Source: Hyphochytrium catenoides (lineage: Eukaryota; Sar; Hyphochytriomycetes; Hyphochytriales; Hyphochytriaceae). From it: 12,120 bases of DNA. Shown in pieces: positions 7,582 to 12,120 of this stretch. The notes below the pieces were generated by a model. The model saw only the letters and a program-made list of their open reading frames with translations. It was not told the origin of the DNA and made no database searches. Numbering within the stretch: position 1 is the first letter of the stretch; every line of letters starts with the position of its first letter. Both the position numbers and the translations under genes were made by a program. The stretch covers positions 29,612 through 41,731 of the forward strand of contig FLMG01002855.1 in assembly GCA_900088475.1 (NCBI GenBank), in the 5' to 3' direction.

Positions 7582-7595
7582 GGTTATGGGCCCAC
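7582..7595 (+). promoter_or_regulatory. Primer-binding site for an initiator tRNA-Met half molecule
   Basis: GGTTATGGGCCCAC directly follows the CA end of the LTR. It is complementary to the anticodon stem-loop of eukaryotic initiator tRNA-Met (GTGGGCCCATAACC, with CAT as anticodon), not to the tRNA 3' end. Drosophila copia is known to prime from such a cleaved internal site. The match to a conserved tRNA segment of 13-14 nt in exactly the right place is strong, though the tRNA of this organism is not in the window. Confidence 0.85.
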
Positions 7596-7682
7596 AGCAT
7601 AGCTAATTGACGATACCACAACATTCGTACTATCTCTTCCTGTTCTTCTTTCCTACTATTTGTTGCTGCTGTCATCATCACG

Positions 7683-7854
7683 ATGTCTAGTGGTCCCAGC
7701 ACCGTTACTGGTGGGACGACTTCCACCATGTCTAGTAGTGTTGCAGCTACTAGTAGTACTGGTGAAAGTATTGAAGATGCCGTCCAGCAGCATAAACCTA
7801 CTACTGGCTTACTGAGCATACCGCCAGAATGTTTTCTACTCTCTCCTGAGGTAA
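7683..7854 (+). pseudogene. copia gag, N-terminal piece
   Basis: A reading frame opens with ATG 101 nt after the LTR. It encodes a Ser/Thr-rich start (MSSGPSTVTGGTTSTMSS) and then GLLSIPPECFLLSPE. At about 7855 it runs into DNA that is inverted relative to the element, so the frame continues only as nonsense to a stop at 8037-8039. The 5' leader between primer site and ATG is about 87 bp and has no other feature. Confidence 0.7.
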
Positions 7855-8009
7855 TAAGAAGGAGGGACAGCAAAGTCACCCCGTGCCAGCTCCGTGAGTA
7901 CAGCACTAAAGCGGCGGATGTGATCATCCAGAGAAGTCCCTGGTTGATATACCATGCTCGTGAGTTCCTCAAGTTTGAGCATGGTGGCATTGGCGTCGGT
8001 CCTGGTGTT
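7855..8009 (+). repeat. Inverted repeat, left arm (partner 8245-8399)
   Basis: 155 bp whose reverse complement matches 8245-8399 with about six mismatches by eye, all in the inner third or so; the outer 95 or more bases are identical. Outer ends are TAAGAA (7855-7860) and TTCTTA (8394-8399). The spacer is 235 bp. A transcript would fold into a long hairpin. Confidence 0.93.
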
Positions 8010-8244
8010 TTGGGCAACGAATCTTGCCCAAGTGGCTGAAGGATTTCTCCGTTCATAGTCACCCAGTGCAGTCATAGCACTTGGTGCCAGTGACTTGGCA
8101 AAGTACCAATCAATCATCGAAACCTCACTTGAAGTTGGCGGACGGTGTCCTTCAAGGACCTCAGTGAGTCCATAGGACTCAAAAACGGCCCAAAAGGTTC
8201 TCGGCCGCCAGAGATGAAGGAAAGTCCGTTACGCCAGGGGTGAA
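7855..8244 (-). pseudogene. copia gag, central piece in inverted orientation
   Basis: Read on the minus strand from about 8217 to 7855, this gives a continuous gag-like protein. It starts HLWRPRTFWAVFESYGL, continues with DWYFAKSLAPSAMTAL, then TWARFVAQNTRTDANATM, and ends with YQPGTSLDDHIRRFSAVL and RGDFAVPPSY. This is the copia gag (UBN2-like) core. It should follow the N-terminal piece in the same direction; instead the whole block is flipped. Its last part (7855-8009) is present again in correct orientation at 8245-8399. A stop lies just upstream of HLW on the minus strand. Confidence 0.85.
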
Positions 8245-8399
8245 GACATCAGGAGCGACGCCAATGCCACCATGCTCAATCTTGAGGAACTCAGGAGCAT
8301 CGTATATCAACCAGGGACTTCTCTGGATGATCACATCCGCCGCTTTAGTGCTGTACTCACGGAGCTGGCACGGGGTGACTTTGCTGTCCCTCCTTCTTA
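8245..8399 (+). repeat. Inverted repeat, right arm (partner 7855-8009)
   Basis: Right arm of the gag palindrome. It carries the correctly oriented copy encoding SDANATMLNLEEL to VPPSY and runs on without a break into the rest of gag. This arm is therefore probably in original position and the left arm belongs to the inverted block. Confidence 0.93.
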
Positions 8400-8787
8400 C
8401 CACGGCCCACTGTTGCTGAACAGTGTCCGCAAACACTCACAGTATGTGGTGCATCTAGGAGCTGTCTCGCTGGGCAATGGGCTAAGCTGGACTGCCGCTG
8501 TAGATTCGATCAGAGGGGCAGTGCAGCGCGCTGATGCTGAGGTTCTTTCTCGGGTGAGGACTGGTCAATCTCATTCTACCTCGCCTGCTTTTCCTCGTGC
8601 ATTGAGGGTTGCAATGGCACACAAAGATGTCCGTTCACAGCCGCACCCCTCTGGCAAACCGTTGGCATCACCTACTCCTCAGGGTGGTGAGTTCTTATCT
8701 CCCGTTGCCTTGGTTGTACGCGTGCCAAGTCTGAGCTCCTTTTCCTCTTCTTTGCCTTCCCGTAGCTCCTCACCTGCCGCAGTAGGT
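8245..8787 (+). pseudogene. copia gag, C-terminal piece
   Basis: Open in one frame, with TSLDDHIRRFSAVLTELARG followed by HGPLLLNSVRKHSQYVVHLG and a helix-like segment to about AEVLSRVRTG (near 8565). A Ser/Pro-rich stretch follows up to the protease. No CCHC zinc knuckle is legible in this frame, so that part is lost or frameshifted. The frame is continuous with the protease and integrase remnants as far as about 9150, consistent with a single gag-pol reading frame in the ancestor. Confidence 0.8.
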
Positions 8788-8862
8788 CTCTACCTTGACT
8801 CTGCCGCTGAGGATCATTTCCTGCCAGATGCTACCTTGCGCAGTCTTGCTAATGGCACTACA
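8788..8862 (+). pseudogene. copia aspartic protease remnant
   Basis: LYLDSAAEDHF corresponds to the LDSGAsxH active site of copia proteases; the catalytic Asp codon is 8797-8799. Only about 25 residues remain before sequence resembling the GAG-pre-integrase segment. Family members have roughly 160 residues between this Asp and the integrase CxxC, while here there are 37 codons, so most of the protease is deleted. Confidence 0.75.
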
Positions 8863-9700
8863 GTCCGTGGAGTTGCTGTGTTGGGTGATTGGCCAGGTGA
8901 TTCACTTTGTGAGGGTTGTGTCTTAGGCAAGCTGACTCGGCGTCCGCTTCAAGCTGATATCCCTCCTAGGGCTACCAAGCCACTCCAGCTTGTCTTTGCT
9001 GACCTATGTTACGCTGGAGAATGCTCTCTTGACGGCAAATACTACTTCTTAATTCTGGTTGATGCCTCTTCGCGCTATGTTTGGGTCTATTTCCTTGAGC
9101 GGAAAAGTGAAGCATTTGCTTCCTTTAAGCAGTGGTTTGCTTCCGTTCGACGTTGTCCTCTTCCCGTGTTCCCGCTCTCTCCTTCCTCTCCGGCTTTCAC
9201 AATGATGGTGGTGGTGAATTTCTCTCCAAGGAGTTTAGTACGTTTCTCGCCGAGAATGGGGTTACTCACACTCTTAGTCATGCACGCACGCCCAAGGAGA
9301 ATGGTGTGGCTGAGCGCTGGAACAGGACCCTCATGGACACTGCCTTAGCGATGCTTCATGACTCTGGCCTACCTGGGGCCTTTTGGACTGAAGCTGTCTC
9401 TACTGCAGCCTATATTCGCAACCGTGTTCCCTCTATCTCCAATGCTGGTCGGACTCCGTTCGAGTTACTTCATGGCTACAAACCGTCTGTGGCTAGGTTT
9501 CGCATCTTTGGTTGCCTCGCTTATGCTCATGTCCATAAGGACGTCAGGGACTCTAAATTAGCCCCCAAAGGTGCCCGTTGCCTCTTCCTTGGTTACTCTA
9601 CGGCCCGTGCTGGATACCGTTTGTGGAATTTGGAGACCAGTTCCCCCTTGGAATCTGGTGATGTGGTCTTTGATGAAGCCATTTTTCCTTACAAGCTTGC
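8863..9700 (+). pseudogene. copia integrase, frameshifted
   Basis: The zinc-binding end keeps CEGCVLGKLTRRPL (CxxC at 8908-8919), but its paired His residues are missing with the deletion. The core keeps the first Asp in VFADLCY (codon 9001-9003) and then FLILVDASSRYVWVYFL. A frameshift near 9150 moves to the next frame, which carries the second Asp in FHNDGGGEF (codon 9204-9206) and the Glu in ENGVAERWNRTL (codon 9312-9314). The spacing is exactly D-x35-E. The C-terminal part (FGCLAYAHVHKD, GARCLFLGYS, GYRLWNLET, DVVFDEAIFPY) is well preserved. Confidence 0.93.
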
Positions 9701-10225
9701 CCCTGCTCCCCCCACCGACTATCCCGCTCTCGGCCCTCTCTTTCCAGTGTCCACGCTACCTCCTCCTCTTGGTTCCCTCTCCGAGTCCCCAGCTGCATCT
9801 CCTTCCCCCTCTTCCCCTCTGCTGTTAGGTGATACTCCCCACTCTTTTCCGTCTCCTCTTTCTAGTGGGAGTCCTTCCTCCCCTGCCGCAGTGTCTCTTC
9901 TCCTACTGAGCTGTGGCAGTCCTCTCCCTGATGCTGTTACTCCCGTCAGTGGCCGGCCCCGTGTCCCTTCCCTTTCTTTGGACTTGGTAGAATCTCGGAC
10001 CTCTCCTACCCTGGGTGGGAGTTCTTCTTTGGCTTCTTCGAACCAGGCCTCTCTCTCTCCGCGTCCCCTCTGATTCCTCCTAATGCCCCTTCTCCGCTCT
10101 TTTCTCCTCCGTCCTCCCTTCCGGTCTCCCCGTCTCTTCCTCCCCCTTCTACTTCTGCCCCTGCTTCTCCTCCTCGTCGCTCGAGTCGTGTACGCTTCCC
10201 CCGTGACCCTTCCTTTACAGCTACC
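9701..10225 (+). pseudogene. Pro/Ser-rich linker between integrase and reverse transcriptase
   Basis: Pyrimidine-rich DNA encoding a low-complexity Pro/Ser/Leu linker, usual in copia polyproteins. The integrase frame stops at 10071-10073. The reverse-transcriptase frame is open through PPNAPSPLFSPPSSLPVSP to RRSSRVRFPRDPSF, so a frameshift lies within roughly 10010-10075. Long minus-strand Arg/Gly-rich frames here are shadows of this composition. Confidence 0.75.
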
Positions 10226-11205
10226 ATGTCCGATGGTTCTCTGCGCACGTACTTTACCCCTACGACCTCCTCTTGTGTTGACCCTCCCTCCACGTATAAG
10301 GCTGCTCTTACCCGTTCCGATGCTCCTTCCTGGCGCTCTGCTATGGATGCAGAACTTTCCTCTCTCACCGAGTTTGGTACGTGGGATCTGGTTCCTCTTC
10401 CTCCTGGTCGCACTGCTATTGGTTCTCGGTGGGTCTTTGATCTTAAACGGAATGCTGACGGGAGTGTGGCGCGCTACAAAGCTCGCCTTGTGGCTCAAGG
10501 CTACCGGCAAATTGCCGGTGTAGACTACATTGAGACTTTTGCTCCGGTCATTCATCATGAGAGCCTCCGCGTCTTTCTTTCTCTTGCTGCGCTCTATGAC
10601 ATGGATCTCAAACATCTTGATGTCAAGACTGCCTTCCTTAATGGTGATCTTGATGAGGAGATCTTCATGACCCCACCTCCTGGCTTGGCAGGCTCATCCC
10701 CGGGACTGGTCTGTCGCCTCAAGCGTAGTTTATATGGCCTTAAGCAAGCCTCTCGGGCCTGGAATACGGTGATCACTACCTTCTTACTGTCCCATGGTTT
10801 TCAACGCTGTCCCTCTGAACCATGTATTTAGCTCAAACGGACCTCTTCTGGTCTCCTCTTGCTTGCCCTCTATGTGGATGACATTCTTCTTGCGTCTACT
10901 TCCTTCTCACTCCTCTCCACTATACAGCAACTGCTTCTCTCCCGGTTTAAGATGTCTGATCTGGGGGATGCGTCTTTTTTTCTTGATATTCATATCACGC
11001 GTGATGGTGTCGCCCGCACTATTCATCTCTTATTTCTTGGTGTTCACATCACGCGTGATCGTGTCGCCCGCACTATTCATCTCAGTCAGCCTCTTTATAC
11101 GGCTACCATTTTGAATCGTTTTGGTATGGCTGATGCTAACGCGGTTGCCACTCCCATGGTCAAAGACTTCTTAAGTACTGCCCAGACCCTTTCCTCCTCC
11201 CCCCC
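10226..11205 (+). pseudogene. copia reverse transcriptase (RVT_2), with stop and internal duplication
   Basis: Motifs in order: WRSAMDAELSSL, GTWDLVPLPPG, IGSRWVFDLKRNADGS, YKARLVAQGYRQ, GVDYIETFAPV, LDVKTAFLNGDLDEEIFM (catalytic Asp codon 10619-10621), LYGLKQASRAWN, and LYVDDILLAS (YVDD at 10871-10882). A TAG at 10829-10831 replaces a residue, most likely Tyr, in CI*LKR. After YVDD, LGDASFFLDIHITRD is followed by an 18-codon tandem duplication. Then comes YTATILNRFGMADANAVATPM. The frame shifts at a C-run (about 11197-11206). Confidence 0.95.
10979..11083 (+). repeat. 54-bp tandem duplication in the reverse transcriptase frame
   Basis: Units 10979-11029 and 11033-11083 differ at about four or five positions and are joined by TTA, giving an 18-codon in-frame period: FLDIHITRDGVARTIHL then FLGVHITRDRVARTIHL. 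Relatives have one FLGIxIxR...xxLSQ unit. The second copy leads into SQPLYTATIL as expected, so the first is probably the extra one or the pair arose by slippage. Confidence 0.93.
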
Positions 11206-11947
11206 ACTTCATCATCTTCTTCCTCTTTTCCCTATCGCAGTGCCCTTGGCTGTCTGCAGTACCTCGCCTGTGTCACGCGCCCCGACCTCTCTGTCTCAGT
11301 GGGAGTGCTTAGCCGTTTTCAGGTCCAACCCCAAAAACACCATGTGGAGACAGTGAAGCGGATCTTTCGTTACCTGTGTGGTACTAAGGATTTTGGCATC
11401 CTCTTTGGTGGCGATGGTATCCTCCATGGTTATTTGGACACGGACCTTGCTGGTTGTCCAGAGACTCGCTGATCCACCTTTGGGTATGTGTTCTATATGG
11501 GGAATGGGCCTGTCAGCTGGAAGTCCAAAGAAGCAGCAGGATATGAATGTTGACTCTACTGCAGTTGCTGAGTATGTAGGACTTACCAATGCTACCAAGA
11601 CAGCCTTCTGGCTTCGGCGGCTTCTTATGCAGCTCGGTGAAGAGGTGGATGGACCCACTCTAATCCGGAAGAATGACACTCAAGCTGCACTTGCCATGGC
11701 TACTGGACCTACAGTCTCTGTTAAGAACCGCCATCTGGATATAAAGTACCATTTAGTACGTGATGCTGTTGTTGACAGGAAGGTGGTTAGGGTGAGCCAC
11801 TGCTCCAGTGCTGACTGCGTGGCTGACACTCTTACCCAGCCTTTGGAAAGAGGTGTTTTCGAGAACCATCGCATTAACCTAGGTGTGTGTGGTGTAGAAG
11901 CAGCAGCTTCTTCTTCAGGAGGAGGAGTTATCACGGCTGATAGCTAG
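11206..11947 (+). pseudogene. copia RNase H, with stop and frameshift
   Basis: The first part, in the frame after the C-run, encodes PYRSALGCLQYLACVTRPDL, VLSRFQVQPQKHHVETVKRI and GYLDTDLAGC (first catalytic Asp codon 11437-11439). A TGA at 11470-11472 stands where relatives have Arg/Lys before ST-GY, so it probably came from CGA. A shift near 11520 moves to the frame carrying KKQQDMNVDSTAVAEYVGL (Glu codon 11570-11572), AFWLRRLLMQLG, KNDTQAALAMA, KNRHLDIKYHLVRD, and ADTLTQPLERGVFENHRINLG. The frame ends at 11945-11947. Confidence 0.94.
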
Positions 11948-12051
11948 CTTTGTTCTTGGTGAGTGGGGAGTATGTAGCAGCAGCATAGGTGATTCTGATG
12001 ACGATCAGCACTAGTGACCAATAAGCTAATAACTCTTCTGTCGAGTGGGAG
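11948..12051 (+). promoter_or_regulatory. Post-pol spacer and polypurine tract
   Basis: About 100 bp without a gene separate the RNase H stop from the 3' LTR. GAGTGGGAG (12043-12051) directly before TGAAAGC is the expected place and composition for the polypurine tract that primes plus-strand DNA, though one T interrupts the purine run. Confidence 0.6.
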
Positions 12052-12120
12052 TGAAAGCTGGCGACGGGCATTAGCCACTGTAAATCGACAGGGTTGTACT
12101 TCAGATGTGTTGATGGTGTA
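12052..12120 (+). repeat. 3' long terminal repeat, first 69 bp (runs off the window)
   Basis: Starts TGAAAGCTGGCGAC like the 5' LTR and agrees over the first 24 bp with two substitutions. The following 45 bp do not align with the 5' LTR by eye. The boundary is supported by the preceding purine tract and the TG start. Confidence 0.7.

Larger units (their letters stand above)
7289..12120 (+). mobile_element. Ty1/copia LTR retrotransposon, degenerate, 3' LTR cut by the window end
   Basis: Order: 5' LTR 7289-7581, primer-binding site 7582-7595, gag (rearranged) from 7683, protease remnant, integrase, linker, reverse transcriptase, RNase H ending at 11947, polypurine tract, 3' LTR from 12052. Integrase before reverse transcriptase is the copia order. 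Lesions include an inversion-duplication in gag, a large deletion between protease and integrase, frameshifts near 9150, 10010-10075, 11195-11206 and 11520, stops at 10829-10831 and 11470-11472, and a 54-bp tandem duplication near 10979-11083. The element cannot move by itself. It sits inside the MULE transposase remnant. The 5 bp before the LTR (CGAGG, 7284-7288) would be the target duplication, but the other flank is outside the window. Confidence 0.95.

Noticed and set aside
7505-8062. 185-codon minus-strand frame across the LTR end and gag
   Set aside because: Antisense to the LTR, primer site and gag start; it overlaps the inverted gag block in the wrong frame.
8598-8630. Possible zinc knuckle (C-x3-C-x5-C) in another frame of gag
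   Set aside because: Spacing does not fit C-x2-C-x4-H-x4-C and the His is missing; it may be a frameshifted relic but cannot be supported.
9719-10615. 298-codon minus-strand Arg/Gly-rich reading frame
   Set aside because: It is antisense to the pyrimidine-rich copia linker and the start of the reverse transcriptase; composition explains it.
1-12120. tRNA, rRNA, CRISPR, bacterial operon or phage features
   Set aside because: I looked on both strands and saw no cloverleaf genes, spaced repeats, Shine-Dalgarno-led gene runs or phage proteins. The only tRNA-like segment is the primer-binding site complement.

Overview
The window looks like nuclear DNA of a eukaryote with compact genes, at roughly half GC. 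The evidence is a gene with three short GT-AG introns, AATAAA polyadenylation signals, and two typically eukaryotic transposon families (Ty1/copia and Mutator-like/MULE). No operons, ribosome binding sites or bacterial gene spacing are seen. The organism cannot be named from sequence alone. Short or absent introns, a complete FANCL gene and a DUF6607-like protein (a family I know mainly from bacteria) would fit an alga or another protist, but that is inference.

The left half (1-5810) is genic. A purine-only GA microsatellite (about 1-375) is followed by an intronless leucine-rich-repeat gene on + (819-2177). This converges on a four-exon FANCL gene on - (3653 to 2257), with only 79 bp between the stop codons. 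The spliced FANCL model gives 379 residues and carries all three expected regions: ELF, UBC-RWD and RING. Upstream of FANCL, across about 0.8 kb of intergenic DNA, a divergent intronless gene on + (4463-5674) encodes a secreted or lumenal DUF6607-like protein.

The right half (about 6330-12120) is a nest of transposons. A decayed MULE transposase (6423-7288) has a FAR1/zinc-finger-like N-terminal part and the start of the DDE domain. It is cut by a Ty1/copia element whose 293-bp 5' LTR (7289-7581) ends in perfect 7-bp inverted repeats. Directly next to the LTR is a primer-binding site matching the anticodon region of initiator tRNA-Met, the half-tRNA priming used by Drosophila copia. The element then runs gag, protease remnant, integrase, Pro/Ser linker, reverse transcriptase, RNase H, polypurine tract and the start of a 3' LTR at 12052. 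It is dead: part of gag is inverted and partly duplicated as a 155-bp inverted repeat, the protease is mostly deleted, there are several frameshifts and two internal stops, and 54 bp are tandemly duplicated after the YVDD motif.

The stretch 5675-6422 holds no gene I recognise, apart from a polyadenylation signal and some short minus-strand reading frames. No RNA gene, CRISPR array or phage-like element is visible. I do not see a convincing new molecular system. The most interesting items are the DUF6607-like secreted protein in a eukaryotic setting, the hairpin-forming gag inversion, the half-tRNA primer site, and the nested copia-in-MULE insertion with mismatched LTRs.
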